64,000 bases of DNA from Arthrobacter sp. SLBN-112 (GTDB lineage Bacteria; Actinomycetota; Actinomycetes; Actinomycetales; Micrococcaceae), in assembly GCF_006715225.1 (NCBI RefSeq), contig NZ_VFMU01000001.1, forward strand, positions 3,658,001 to 3,722,000, in the 5' to 3' direction. The first letter of the stretch is position 1, and every line of letters begins with the position of its first letter. Of this stretch, positions 38,144 to 47,266 are shown piece after piece. A program made the translations under genes and the position numbers. The notes below the pieces were generated by a model. The model searched no databases. It was not told the DNA's origin and saw nothing but the letters and a program-made list of their open reading frames with translations.

Positions 38144-39373
38144 ATGCATCCACCACGGGAACTTTCCACACCCCTGGCACCTGCGCCCTGGCAGCGCACA
38201 GCGCTCGGAGCCAACCTCCTGGCCCCCGACGGCGGACTGGGTGTCACCATCTTCGAAGAGATGACCACCCTGGCCGTCCAGACCGGGGCGATCAATCTGG
38301 GGCAGGGCTTTCCTGATGAGGACGGGCCGGCCGAAATCCGGGAGGCGGCCCGGGCAGCCATTGCGGCGGGCGCCAACCAGTACGCACCCGGCAAGGGCCT
38401 GCCCGAGCTCCGTGCGGCGGTGGCCGCGCACCAGGAACGCTTCTACGGGCTCAGGCCGGACCCGGCAACCGAGGTCATCATCACCACGGGGGCCACGGAA
38501 GGCATCGCCGCGTCACTGCTGGCCTTCGCCGGACCGGGCGATGAGGTCCTGACGTTCGAGCCTTTCTACGACTCCTACGGCGCAGTCATTGGACTTTCCG
38601 GCGCCTCCCACGTGACTGTGCCGCTGGCTGCCCCGGACTTCATGCCGGACCTGGCATCATTGGATGCGGCCTTCACTGAGCGGACCCGGGTGGTACTGCT
38701 GAATAATCCGCACAACCCCACCGGTGCTGTCTTTCCACCGGCCGTCCTGCAGCGCGTGGTGGAGCTTGCGGCAAAGCACGACAGCATCATCATCACGGAT
38801 GAGGTGTACGAGCACCTCACCTTCGGCGTGGCCCATACCCCTGTAGCCACCCTTCCGGGCGCCGCTGCCCGCACCATCACCATTTCCTCTGCGGGAAAGA
38901 CGTTCTCCCTGACCGGCTGGAAGATCGGCTGGTTGAGCGGACCGGAAGATCTGGTCTCCGCCGTCCGCACGGTAAAGCAGTTCCTGACCTACAGCTCAGG
39001 CACGCCCTTCCAGGGAGCGATCGCCGCCGGCCTGGCCCTGCCCGACGATTTTTACGCCGGCATCGCCGCCGCCCTTGAGAAGAAACGGGACATCCTCAGC
39101 GCCGGACTCCGGGCGGCGGGCTTTGATGTCTTCACACCGCGGGGAACCTACTTCGTCAACGTGGACACGGCTCCGCTGGGCATAACGGACGCCGTGGACC
39201 TGGCCCGCCGCCTGCCGGCACTGGTGGGTGTCGCGGCCATTCCGGTTCCGGTCTTCTGCCATCCGGAAGGTGCGGAGCGGATGCGCAGCCTGCTCCGGTT
39301 TGCCTTTTGCAAGAAGACCGAGGTCCTGGAGGAGGCCGCCGCACGGCTGGCCACCCTGGGCAGCAGGCTCTGA
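38144..39373 (+). CDS. PLP-dependent aminotransferase, class I (KAT/MetAT-like)
   Basis: A 409-residue fold-type I aminotransferase. Family motifs include INLGQGFPDEDGP, NQYAPGKGLPELR, VLLNNPHNPTGAVF and the PLP Lys in SSAGKTFSLTGWKIGW. The AAGKTF and GQGFPD sequences are closest to the kynurenine/methionine (YbdL-like) branch rather than aspartate aminotransferases. An in-frame ATG at 38117 lies inside the promoter region and is rejected. Its stop overlaps the next gene as TGATG. Confidence 0.9.
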   Translation: MHPPRELSTPLAPAPWQRTALGANLLAPDGGLGVTIFEEMTTLAVQTGAINLGQGFPDEDGPAEIREAARAAIAAGANQYAPGKGLPELRAAVAAHQERFYGLRPDPATEVIITTGATEGIAASLLAFAGPGDEVLTFEPFYDSYGAVIGLSGASHVTVPLAAPDFMPDLASLDAAFTERTRVVLLNNPHNPTGAVFPPAVLQRVVELAAKHDSIIITDEVYEHLTFGVAHTPVATLPGAAARTITISSAGKTFSLTGWKIGWLSGPEDLVSAVRTVKQFLTYSSGTPFQGAIAAGLALPDDFYAGIAAALEKKRDILSAGLRAAGFDVFTPRGTYFVNVDTAPLGITDAVDLARRLPALVGVAAIPVPVFCHPEGAERMRSLLRFAFCKKTEVLEEAAARLATLGSRL

Positions 39374-40161
39374 TGTCCGGCGGCAGCGGCGGGACTGCCA
39401 GCCGCTGCCTGCGGGCCACTGGCCAGCACGCCACCATCGAAACCGATGCATTCACTGATGGCGGCTATGTCCTCAGCATCGGCGGAGCCGAACAGTCCCA
39501 CGTCAACCTTGACCGGCCGGAGGACATCTTTTACGAGTACCTCCGCAGGATTGGACACCTGGTGGATCTGGCGGCCCCTTCCGGCGGGCCGATCAGTGCC
39601 CTCCACCTCGGAGCCGGGGCCCTGACGCTTGCGCGGTACATCCAGGCCACCCGCCCCGGCTCGGTACAGTACGCGGTTGAGCTGGAACGCGAGCTGCTGG
39701 ACTTTGTCCTTCGGCACCTTCCCCTGCCCGAGGGGACCGACCTGACCACCATCATCGGCGATGCCCGTGAAGCGCTTGGTGCCCTCGATCCCGGCCTAAG
39801 ATTCGACGTCGTAATCCTGGACATCTTTTCCGGCCCGCAAGCCCCGGCCCACATCGCCACCAGCGGCTTCTACCGTGAGGCCAGGGAACGTTTGCGCCCG
39901 GACGGCCTGCTGATCGTCAATGTGGGCGACGAGGCGGCCCTCACGCTGGTCAGGAGCCAGGTGGCGGCGATGCGGGATGTGATGGCGGATGTGGGCGCCG
40001 TTGCGGAAGCCGGCATGTTCGAGGGCAGGTACCCGGGCAACATCATCCTGGCAGGGACGCAGGGTCCATGGCCGGAAGCCTGGACAGCTGAATTGACCGC
40101 GCGTGGCCCCCACCCCGCACGTGTCCTGGCGGGAGTCGACCTGGACCCCTTCTCGGGCTAG
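39373..40161 (+). CDS. Spermidine-synthase-like methyltransferase-fold protein
   Basis: A 262-residue protein of the polyamine-synthase family, with a Rossmann-like SAM or dcSAM site (ALHLGAGALTLARYI), an acidic residue after strand 2 (YAVELERELLDFV) and DVVILDIFSGPQAPAH. The N-terminal beta-strand domain is short. Whether it makes polyamines is unknown, since the diagnostic Asp pair is not clear. Its ATG 39373 overlaps the aminotransferase stop; its own stop overlaps that of the convergent rsmD by 4 bp. Confidence 0.8.
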   Translation: MSGGSGGTASRCLRATGQHATIETDAFTDGGYVLSIGGAEQSHVNLDRPEDIFYEYLRRIGHLVDLAAPSGGPISALHLGAGALTLARYIQATRPGSVQYAVELERELLDFVLRHLPLPEGTDLTTIIGDAREALGALDPGLRFDVVILDIFSGPQAPAHIATSGFYREARERLRPDGLLIVNVGDEAALTLVRSQVAAMRDVMADVGAVAEAGMFEGRYPGNIILAGTQGPWPEAWTAELTARGPHPARVLAGVDLDPFSG

Positions 40162-40802
40162 TCCCCAGGGGTGCCAGGCCCGGCAGCTTCAGGCCCGGCA
40201 GCGTCCGCCAGGTCGTCCGCAGCGATGGCATCGGGCACGAACGGTTCGGCGTACCACAACCGGGTTTCCCCGTATTTCTTCTCTGCGAACCTCGTCATCC
40301 CATCCGGCCATTGCGGCTCCGGGGAGCGCGACGAGCGTTCCACCACCACGACGGCACCGGGGACCAGGTGCGCGGCAAGCTTCTGCAGCACCGCTGCGAG
40401 CGCGGCATCCTCCAATGGGTACGGCGGATCCAGGAACACCAGGTCCCAGGCAGCTGATTCCGCGACGCGGTCCAGGAAAGGCTCCACCTTGGAACGGTGC
40501 ACGGTAACGGTTTTGCGGCCCAGAACCCCGTTGATGAGGTCCGCGTTGCGCTGGCACACAGCACTGGCCTTGGCATCCGACTCAACCAGGTCCACCGTCT
40601 TGGCTCCCCTGCTGGCGCTTTCCACCCCCAGCGAACCCGAGCCCGCATAAAGATCCAGCACCCGCGCGCCGGCAATGACTTCAAAGGCGTCGAGGCGGGA
40701 AAACAGCGCTTCCTTCACCCGGTCCGTGGTTGGCCTGGTTAAAGACCCTGGAACGGCCGCCAGTGGCGTGCCGCCGGCAGCCCCGGCAATAATCCTGGTC
40801 AC
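40158..40802 (-). CDS. rsmD: 16S rRNA (guanine-966-N2)-methyltransferase
   Basis: A 214-residue methyltransferase acting on the 30S subunit. Motifs are TRIIAGAAGG at the start, VLDLYAGSGSLGVESASRGA for SAM and the catalytic LVFLDPPYPLED. GTG at 40802 is chosen because GGTGGG lies a few nt before it and the family normally begins at TRIIAG; GTG 40811 is an alternative. A Pro/Ala/Gly-rich tail extends the C-terminus. It is 57 bp downstream of recG, its usual neighbour. Confidence 0.93.
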   Translation of the reverse strand: MTRIIAGAAGGTPLAAVPGSLTRPTTDRVKEALFSRLDAFEVIAGARVLDLYAGSGSLGVESASRGAKTVDLVESDAKASAVCQRNADLINGVLGRKTVTVHRSKVEPFLDRVAESAAWDLVFLDPPYPLEDAALAAVLQKLAAHLVPGAVVVVERSSRSPEPQWPDGMTRFAEKKYGETRLWYAEPFVPDAIAADDLADAAGPEAAGPGTPGD

Positions 40803-40859
40803 CGCGCCCACCGCGATCCGCCGGCGCCCGGTGCACCTATGCGCGCCGCGCTTCTGTTG

Positions 40860-43130
40860 CTAACCGCGTTCAAGGAACGCCTCCTTCTCAGGGTTGAGGT
40901 ACTTCTCGATGGCATCGGCCAGTTCCGGGCAGCCGGACAGCAAGGGGTCGCCGGCAACGATTGCCTGTGCGTCTTCCCTGGCCCGGGCAATCACGTCTTC
41001 GTGTTCGAGGACCCGCAGCAGTTTCAACGTGGACCGTCCGCCGGATTGGGAAGCGCCCAGGATATCGCCCTCGCGCCGCAGCTTGAGGTCCTCCTGGGAG
41101 AGGACAAAACCGTCGGTGGTGGCGGCCACGGCATCCAGCCGCCGCCGGCTTGGGTGGCCGGCTTCCAGGGCGGTGACCAGCAGGCAGGTTCCCGGCAGGC
41201 CGCCGCGGCCCACGCGGCCGCGGAGCTGGTGCAGCTGGGAAATACCGAACCTGTCGGCGTCGAGGATGACCATCAGGGTGGCGTTATGGACGTCCACCCC
41301 CACCTCGATCACCGTGGTGGAGACGAGCAGCTTGATCCGGTTGGCGGTGAACCCGGCCATGGTCTCCGTCTTCAGCTCCGGGTCCTGGCGCCCATGCAGG
41401 GGAGCCAGCGGAACCCCTGCCAGCGAGGGTTCGGAGAGCAGATGGTCCACGACGGCGGTGACCGACGCGAGCTCCCGCGCCTCCTCCCCTTCCACGCCGG
41501 AAGGTGCCGCCTCCCCCGGGCTGAAGTCGCCGTCGTCGTCTGTTCCGATCTTGGGGCAGACCACGTACACCTGGTGGCCGGCGTCGATCTCTTCCCTGGC
41601 ACGCGCCCAGATCCGGGCCGCCCAGGCGGGATTTTCCGCAAGGCCCACGAGGTGGGTCGTGATCGGGGCTCGTCCCTTCGGCAGTTCATCGAGGGTGGAG
41701 GTCTCGAGGTCGCCGAACACCGTCATCGCCACGGTGCGGGGAATGGGCGTGGCGGTCATGACCAGGAGGTGCGGCGGCTTCCGTGCCTTGGCCCGCAGGG
41801 CGTCGCGCTGTTCCACGCCGAAGCGGTGCTGTTCGTCCACCACGATCAGGCCGAGGTCGTAGAAGGAAACGTTGTCGCTGAGCAGGGCATGGGTGCCGAT
41901 GATGATTCCCGCCGTCCCCGAGGCCGCGTCAAGCATTGCCTGTTTCCGTGCCGCCGTGGACATGGATCCGGTCAGGAGCGTGACCTGCACGGACGGCCCG
42001 TCTCCCCCGGCCAGCCCGCCCAGCAGTCCGTCGCTCGAGAGCACGCCCAGGGTGCGGCGGATGGAGTCGTAGTGCTGGGCGGCGAGCACTTCGGTGGGCG
42101 CCAGGAGGGCAGCCTGCCCTCCGGCGTCGATGACCTGCAGCATGGCCCGCAGCGCCACCACGGTCTTCCCGGAGCCCACTTCGCCCTGCAGCAGCCGGTT
42201 CATGGGGGCAGCTTGCGCCAGTTCCGCCGCTAGGGTGTTGCCGACGGCGGCCTGGCCGGCCGTGAGCGTGAAGGGCAGGTTTTGGTCGAAGGCAGCCAGG
42301 ATACCGTCGCCGACAGGGCGCCGGGCGGTGGCTTCCTCGGCGGCGAGCTGGGCGCGCCGCCTGGCCAGGGCGGATTGCAGCACCAGGGCTTCCTGGTACC
42401 GGAACCGGTCCCGTGCGCGTTTCCAGTCGGCGGCTGTTTCGGGCGCATGGATGAGCCTGTAGGCATCAGCCATGGGCAGGAACGCTTCCCTCGCGGCGAC
42501 TGCGGGCGGAACCGGGTCCGGCAGCGAGCCCAGGTCCGCGGTCTCGAGCAGGGTGTTGATCACCTTCTGGATCCGCCAGCTGGGAAGCTTTGCTGTGGCC
42601 GGATAGACCGGGATGGGCATCGCGGCGAGTTTCTCCGGATCACCGCTGCCCTGGACGAAGGGGTCATCGTCCAGGAGCTGGAAGTCCGGGTTGGTGAGGC
42701 CCAGTTGGCCCTTGAAGCTGGTGACCTTTCCGGAGAACAGGGCCCGCCGTCCCTGCAGGAGTTCAGCTTTTGCCTTGTAGCCGTTGAAGAAGCTGATTTT
42801 GAGGGTTCCTGGCACTTTGCCGCGGTAGTCCGTGCCCCCCACCAGCCGGAGCCCCTGCTGCCCGTCGTCGTCGGAAACGATGACGTCGGTGATCGTCCCC
42901 CGCCGTGCCTGCATGTGCCGGGTGCTGCTGGACAGCACCCGCGCAATGAGGGTGACCTCCTCATTGAGTGGGAGCCCGCCGATGGGCGTCAGCTCACCCC
43001 GCATAAGGTAACGCCGGGGGAAGTAGTTCAGGAGGCCCTCGACAGTGGTGATGCCGAGGTGTTTCTCGATGACGGCGGCGGAACGCTTTCCAATCCGGCG
43101 CTCCAGGGCCAGGTCCAGCTCAGCGCTCAT
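40860..43130 (-). CDS. recG: ATP-dependent DNA helicase RecG
   Basis: A 756-residue branch-migration helicase that remodels stalled forks and Holliday junctions. The N-terminal wedge/OB domain (residues 1 to about 180) is followed by superfamily 2 motifs: GEVGSGKTVVALRAML, the DEQH box VVDEQHRFGVEQR, MTATPIPRTVAM and QLRGRVGRGG. An acidic loop (about residues 545-570) lengthens it slightly. Its start overlaps the DAK2 gene by 11 bp, so the two are translationally linked. Confidence 0.96.
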   Translation of the reverse strand: MSAELDLALERRIGKRSAAVIEKHLGITTVEGLLNYFPRRYLMRGELTPIGGLPLNEEVTLIARVLSSSTRHMQARRGTITDVIVSDDDGQQGLRLVGGTDYRGKVPGTLKISFFNGYKAKAELLQGRRALFSGKVTSFKGQLGLTNPDFQLLDDDPFVQGSGDPEKLAAMPIPVYPATAKLPSWRIQKVINTLLETADLGSLPDPVPPAVAAREAFLPMADAYRLIHAPETAADWKRARDRFRYQEALVLQSALARRRAQLAAEEATARRPVGDGILAAFDQNLPFTLTAGQAAVGNTLAAELAQAAPMNRLLQGEVGSGKTVVALRAMLQVIDAGGQAALLAPTEVLAAQHYDSIRRTLGVLSSDGLLGGLAGGDGPSVQVTLLTGSMSTAARKQAMLDAASGTAGIIIGTHALLSDNVSFYDLGLIVVDEQHRFGVEQRDALRAKARKPPHLLVMTATPIPRTVAMTVFGDLETSTLDELPKGRAPITTHLVGLAENPAWAARIWARAREEIDAGHQVYVVCPKIGTDDDGDFSPGEAAPSGVEGEEARELASVTAVVDHLLSEPSLAGVPLAPLHGRQDPELKTETMAGFTANRIKLLVSTTVIEVGVDVHNATLMVILDADRFGISQLHQLRGRVGRGGLPGTCLLVTALEAGHPSRRRLDAVAATTDGFVLSQEDLKLRREGDILGASQSGGRSTLKLLRVLEHEDVIARAREDAQAIVAGDPLLSGCPELADAIEKYLNPEKEAFLERG

Positions 43131-44139
43131 GCCCGCCGGTGTTCACCTTTTCCACATCCGGGTCCCGCGGAAGCGCCAGCTCGCTGATGCTGATCTGGGA
43201 CGGCTCACCCAGGGACCGGATGATCTCCACGGCCGGGTCGGGGTCCGGAACATGCACGTGCACGCGCCACCGGTAGTTGCCTTCCGGATCCGCACCGCCG
43301 CCCACCTGGCTCATGATGACGGACTCACCGATCTCGTCCAGCCGCAGCCGGAGCGTGGCGGCGTTCAGGGGCGAAAGGCTGATGGTGCACATGACTTCCA
43401 CGCCGTCATCGTCCGGCATGGAGGTGTGGATGTGGGGGTCGGAGACGTCGTAGCCGTGCAGGCCGTCGAGGAGTTCGCTCTGCAGTTCTTCGCCCAGGAC
43501 GGCGGAGCGGAGGCAGTCGAGGATCAGCAGCATCCCCACGCCGCCTGCATCGACCACGTGGGCGGACTGAAGGGCATCAAGCTGTTCCTCGGTGTGGATC
43601 ACGGCGGCCAGCGCGCCCTCCACTGCGGCGTCCAAGGCGAGGCCCAGCGCATGGTTGCTGTCATCGCCGTCCTGGGCGGCGTCGACGGCGGCTGCCGCAC
43701 GGGCCGCCGCCTCCATGACCGACAGCATGGTGCCCGGAACCGGGTCACTCAGTGCGGACCATGCGCGGATCTGGGCGCGGTTCAGTGCAGCCGACAGGAG
43801 CGTGGACGTCAACCGGGTATGGCCGGCCAAAGGCTCTGCCGCGGCACAAAGAAACACGGAAAAGAGAGTTCCGGAGTTTCCCCTTGCTTCCTCCATGGCG
43901 GCCTGCCCGGCGGTGGCGAGGACTTCCCCGACATCGACCGGGGCCGGCTGCCCGTCTGCAGGAACCAGGGAACGGGCGGCAGCACGGACGGTGAGGTAAA
44001 GATTGGTGCCGGTATCGCCATCAGCCACCGGGAAGATGTTGATGGCGTTGAGCCGGTCGCTGTGGTTTCCCAGGGCAGTTTCAGCCTTGCCCAGCCACCT
44101 CTTCATCGCCAGCGCGTTGGCGGCAACCTTAGTGTGCAA
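43120..44139 (-). CDS. DAK2-domain protein, short FakA-like
   Basis: A 339-residue protein whose N-terminal half is a dihydroxyacetone-kinase-type nucleotide domain (NIFPVADGDTGTNLYLT, EEARGNSGTLFSVF). Related FakA proteins phosphorylate fatty acids with a FakB carrier. FakA is usually about 550 residues, so the C-terminal part here is reduced. No degV/fakB gene is beside it. The TTG start at 44139 overlaps thiL; an ATG at 44106 is an alternative without a ribosome site. It stands between thiL and recG, as in related genomes. Confidence 0.8.
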   Translation of the reverse strand: MHTKVAANALAMKRWLGKAETALGNHSDRLNAINIFPVADGDTGTNLYLTVRAAARSLVPADGQPAPVDVGEVLATAGQAAMEEARGNSGTLFSVFLCAAAEPLAGHTRLTSTLLSAALNRAQIRAWSALSDPVPGTMLSVMEAAARAAAAVDAAQDGDDSNHALGLALDAAVEGALAAVIHTEEQLDALQSAHVVDAGGVGMLLILDCLRSAVLGEELQSELLDGLHGYDVSDPHIHTSMPDDDGVEVMCTISLSPLNAATLRLRLDEIGESVIMSQVGGGADPEGNYRWRVHVHVPDPDPAVEIIRSLGEPSQISISELALPRDPDVEKVNTGGHER

Positions 44140-45154
44140 AGTGATCCCATCCCCCGTTGTCCGCGGCCCGGCCCGCTGTCAGGACGCCCGGGCCTTCATC
44201 GGTACCGAGTGCATGTATCGAGCCTATCGCAGTGAATCCGGGTGGCAGCTGAACACCGGCCGGGAATGTGGCCAGCAGCCCGTGGTCCTCTCCCCCGCCG
44301 AGCACCCAGGCGGCGCCGTCGACGCCCAGCCGGGCCGCGGCCGGGGCCAGGAGATCCGCCAGTTGGGTCATCCTCTTCTGGTCGAGGGCAACCGCGACAT
44401 TGCTGGCGGCGGCCAGCCGCTTGCCGTCCCGCTGGAGTCCGTCCGAAATGTCCAGCATTGCCGTGGCACCTGCCGCCCGCGCCGCCGGCCCGGCCTGCAG
44501 CGGCGGACGCGGCCGGCACTGCAGGTCCACAAAGGCGCGCTCCGCCGGGGTGAGGGTATCCACGGCGATGTCCGATTCGAGCAGGGCCAGGCCCGCCGCG
44601 GCGTGCCCCATTGTTCCCGCCAGCGCCAAAGTATCCCCCGGGCGGGCGCCGGACCGGAGGACGGGACGCCCGCCGTCGAGCGTTCCCAGCACCGCCACGG
44701 TCACCGAAATTTCCCGGCCCCGGCCCAGGTCTCCCCCGGCCACCGAACATTGGGTGGCCCCAAGTTCGCGGATTCCGGCTGTCAGTCCGTCCGCCAGGTC
44801 CTCCACCCAGCTAACGGGCGTGTCAACGGGAAGGGTGAGGCTGACCACCATGGAGGTTGCGTGTGCGCCCATGGCGTTGATGTCGCTGAGGTTCTGTGCA
44901 GCTGCCTTCCACCCGACATCGAATCCGGTGGTGTGGTAGCCGTTGGGCCACAGGAGGCGGAAATCCTGGTCCTGGACCTGGGTATCGATGCTGATGACGG
45001 TCCTGCCGTCCGGGGCCGCGATCACGGCGGCGTCATCGCCGGGCCCCAGCAGCGTGCTCGAGGTGTGGCCGTCCGCCATCTGAAGGCGCGGAAAGATCCG
45101 GTCCAGCAGCTCGGCTTCAGAGAGGGCGCCAACTGCGAGAGACTGTGGGGGCAC
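44129..45154 (-). CDS. thiL: Thiamine-monophosphate kinase
   Basis: A 341-residue PurM-like kinase that makes thiamine pyrophosphate from thiamine monophosphate. It has LLGPGDDAAVIAAPDG for metal-nucleotide binding, ISIDTQVQDQDF, DISDGLQRDGKRLA and the C-terminal GGGEDHGLLA. The GTG at 45154 is chosen because AGGA lies 6 nt upstream; a GTG at 45169 has no ribosome site. The TAA stop overlaps the DAK2 start. With thiC at 16 kb it is the second thiamine gene in the window, though unlinked. Confidence 0.94.
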   Translation of the reverse strand: MPPQSLAVGALSEAELLDRIFPRLQMADGHTSSTLLGPGDDAAVIAAPDGRTVISIDTQVQDQDFRLLWPNGYHTTGFDVGWKAAAQNLSDINAMGAHATSMVVSLTLPVDTPVSWVEDLADGLTAGIRELGATQCSVAGGDLGRGREISVTVAVLGTLDGGRPVLRSGARPGDTLALAGTMGHAAAGLALLESDIAVDTLTPAERAFVDLQCRPRPPLQAGPAARAAGATAMLDISDGLQRDGKRLAAASNVAVALDQKRMTQLADLLAPAAARLGVDGAAWVLGGGEDHGLLATFPAGVQLPPGFTAIGSIHALGTDEGPGVLTAGRAADNGGWDHFAH

Positions 45155-45244
45155 GCTAAATCCTGACACTTTTAACGCTAAAACTCAGATTCGACAGCAC
45201 CGCCCGGCGAGCCCAAGCGTCCCGTCCTGCAAAAACCCGTGGTA

Positions 45245-46609
45245 TCAGCGGCTGTGCCCCAGAATGACCGGACAGGGCAAGGCTGCATACCAAGTCGCGG
45301 GCGCAAGGGCTATCGAGACCTCGTTCAGCCGAACGTCCGCAGCGCACTGTTCGCGGGCCACAGCCACGCCGTCCGCCCACACTGGCCCGGACTGTCGCGT
45401 TGGCATCGCCGGAAAATAATTGATCGACAAGAAAATAAGCAGCAGCACGGGCGGCCACAGAGACTCCTTAGGCGGCTTGGTTTTAGCGCGCTCCCTGGCG
45501 ACAGCCCAAGCAGCGGGAATCAAGATCAACAGGAACATGGATGGAGCGGCAGCGTAACGAAATAAAGCGAAGCGGTTCAGCCAGTCGTCTTTTGTGAAGC
45601 TGGCAAAATCCAGTTCCGGAGAGATGTTCAGCACCACTGCCGCACTCCAAGCGAGAACAGCCGCACCCAGGGAATAGGCAGCGACAAACTTCCATTTTAC
45701 GTTGCCCATAATGAGAATGTAGAGCACCAGGCACGTGACAGCTAAAGCGGGAATAACAATCGGATAAGCCCCGAAATTTACTATGTAAAGGGCCAGGGTC
45801 TTGGGGTTGGTCTCCCATAGCGAGGAAATAACCTGCAATCCAAACCCATAGAAAACCGACAAGGGGTCAATACCGTCAACTTGCGGAACAGCGGTGTAAC
45901 GCGGCTTGGTCGCTGTCGCCAGAAGCTGGCAAAACAACCCGGCGATGAGCCCCAGGGCGCCGGCATAGTTCTTGCGCCGGAAGATTGCCCACAATGCCAG
46001 GGGAAGGAATATCCCCGAAATGATTTCGGTGGTCGCCGCAGCAAAGGCGACCAGAGCGATAAGGGCACGCGTGTGCCAGCGGGACGGCTCATAGATAAGC
46101 AGCCACGGAACCAGCCACAAGATGTACCAGTGGAGGTTCGCGGCATTACCGGACACTTCCAAGGGGCCGACCGGCAGGAATACCGGAATCAGGGCCAGCA
46201 TCAACCGTGCGGCGCGGCTTTCGAAGAGGGCAGCCGACAGGCGAAAAACCGCAACGGAAATACCGGCGACGACAACGCAAGTCAAGAATGACATCAGGAT
46301 GGCATATGACTCCAGCGGCGCAATGACGTAGGAAATGGCGGATATAAAGCGCGGAATTGTGTGCAAATACCCGGCATAAGGCTCGCCGATGCTGCGCCAG
46401 GGACCAATAGTCGCGGTTTCCCTAAGGAAGATATGACCGTCCTCAGCCCAAATGGTTGCACGGGTTACTTCGGGTAAGCGGAGCCAAGCTGCGTAGCTCA
46501 GGACAGTTACCACGGCGACCAGTCCGACGACGTTCAATATCTGCTGTTTCGGGAGGCGCAACCCCACAGGTGCAGCCCGGGCGGAATCAGCATTCATAGT
46601 TTTACTCAT
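45245..46609 (-). CDS. Polytopic membrane protein, GT-C glycosyltransferase-like
   Basis: A 454-residue protein with about ten to eleven predicted membrane helices. The first outer loop carries TIWAEDGHIFL and then GEPYAGYLHTIPRFI; acidic residues at this place are typical of GT-C enzymes that use lipid-linked sugars. I cannot assign a substrate. ATG 46609 gives MSKTMNADSARA with a weak ribosome site; MNADSA at 46597 is an alternative. Base composition is visibly lower in GC than the flanks (29 of 60 bases in 45721-45780), suggesting transfer or relaxed selection. Neighbours thiL and the DUF3515 gene are core. Confidence 0.75.
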   Translation of the reverse strand: MSKTMNADSARAAPVGLRLPKQQILNVVGLVAVVTVLSYAAWLRLPEVTRATIWAEDGHIFLRETATIGPWRSIGEPYAGYLHTIPRFISAISYVIAPLESYAILMSFLTCVVVAGISVAVFRLSAALFESRAARLMLALIPVFLPVGPLEVSGNAANLHWYILWLVPWLLIYEPSRWHTRALIALVAFAAATTEIISGIFLPLALWAIFRRKNYAGALGLIAGLFCQLLATATKPRYTAVPQVDGIDPLSVFYGFGLQVISSLWETNPKTLALYIVNFGAYPIVIPALAVTCLVLYILIMGNVKWKFVAAYSLGAAVLAWSAAVVLNISPELDFASFTKDDWLNRFALFRYAAAPSMFLLILIPAAWAVARERAKTKPPKESLWPPVLLLIFLSINYFPAMPTRQSGPVWADGVAVAREQCAADVRLNEVSIALAPATWYAALPCPVILGHSR

Positions 46610-46741
46610 CGGGACACCAGCATATAGTCCCCTGGCGCCGGCGCCCGACAGGAGACCGGCGATGCCCGGACCCGGAGTTTGTTGTGGAGAATGGCAGGAG
46701 CGGATTGGACACCGCGGGCAGAGCGGTGCTGCCACCGACGC

Positions 46742-46747
46742 TAGGCT
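46742..46747 (+). promoter_or_regulatory. -10 box of the DUF3515 gene (leaderless type)
   Basis: TAGGCT ends exactly 6 nt before the ATG at 46754. No ribosome site precedes the ATG. The same hexamer at the same distance precedes the DUF1697 gene (54912-54917). Confidence 0.5.
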
Positions 46748-46753
46748 TAACGG

Positions 46754-47260
46754 ATGCGCTATCCTCCCCCCTTTCATCCGCCTGTTCGCATGTTCGGAAC
46801 ACTCCTGGCCGCCGTCCTCGGGGGAGCCGTGTTGACCGCCTGCTCTCCGGCCGTGGACGTCACCGCGGCCAAGGACGCCGCCAATCCCCTGTGCGCGCCG
46901 ATGATGGTGGCACTGCCGGACGTCATCGGGGATTCGAAACTGCGTAAGACCAACAGCCAGGCCACGGCCGCCTGGGGCGACCCATCGCTGGTCATCCTCC
47001 GCTGCGGCGTCAACGTGCCGGGGCCCACGACAGACCGCTGCGTCACCGTCAACGGCGTCGACTGGGTCATCAAGGAAGGCGACCCCGTGTGGACGTTGAC
47101 CACCTACGGGCGGGAACCCGCCACGGAAATCCTGATGGACCCGGACAAGATCAGCTCCGCCACAGTACTCGCGGACCTGTCAGCAGCGGCGGAAAAGGTA
47201 CCGTCGGCACGGAACTGCGTGGGCCAGGAAGACCTGCAGAACCTGCCCAAGAGTCAGTAG
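46754..47260 (+). CDS. DUF3515 family lipoprotein
   Basis: A 168-residue secreted protein. A short N-terminus and hydrophobic stretch (MFGTLLAAVLGGAVLTAC) end in a lipobox Cys, so it should be lipid-anchored outside the membrane. The mature domain has conserved Cys in NPLCAPMMVALPD, VILRCGVNVPGP, TDRCVTVNGVDW and ARNCVG, probably two disulfides. Function unknown. The gene is regularly convergent with ddl in actinobacteria, as here, with a tandem repeat between them. Confidence 0.87.
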   Translation: MRYPPPFHPPVRMFGTLLAAVLGGAVLTACSPAVDVTAAKDAANPLCAPMMVALPDVIGDSKLRKTNSQATAAWGDPSLVILRCGVNVPGPTTDRCVTVNGVDWVIKEGDPVWTLTTYGREPATEILMDPDKISSATVLADLSAAAEKVPSARNCVGQEDLQNLPKSQ

Positions 47261-47266
47261 GCCAGT

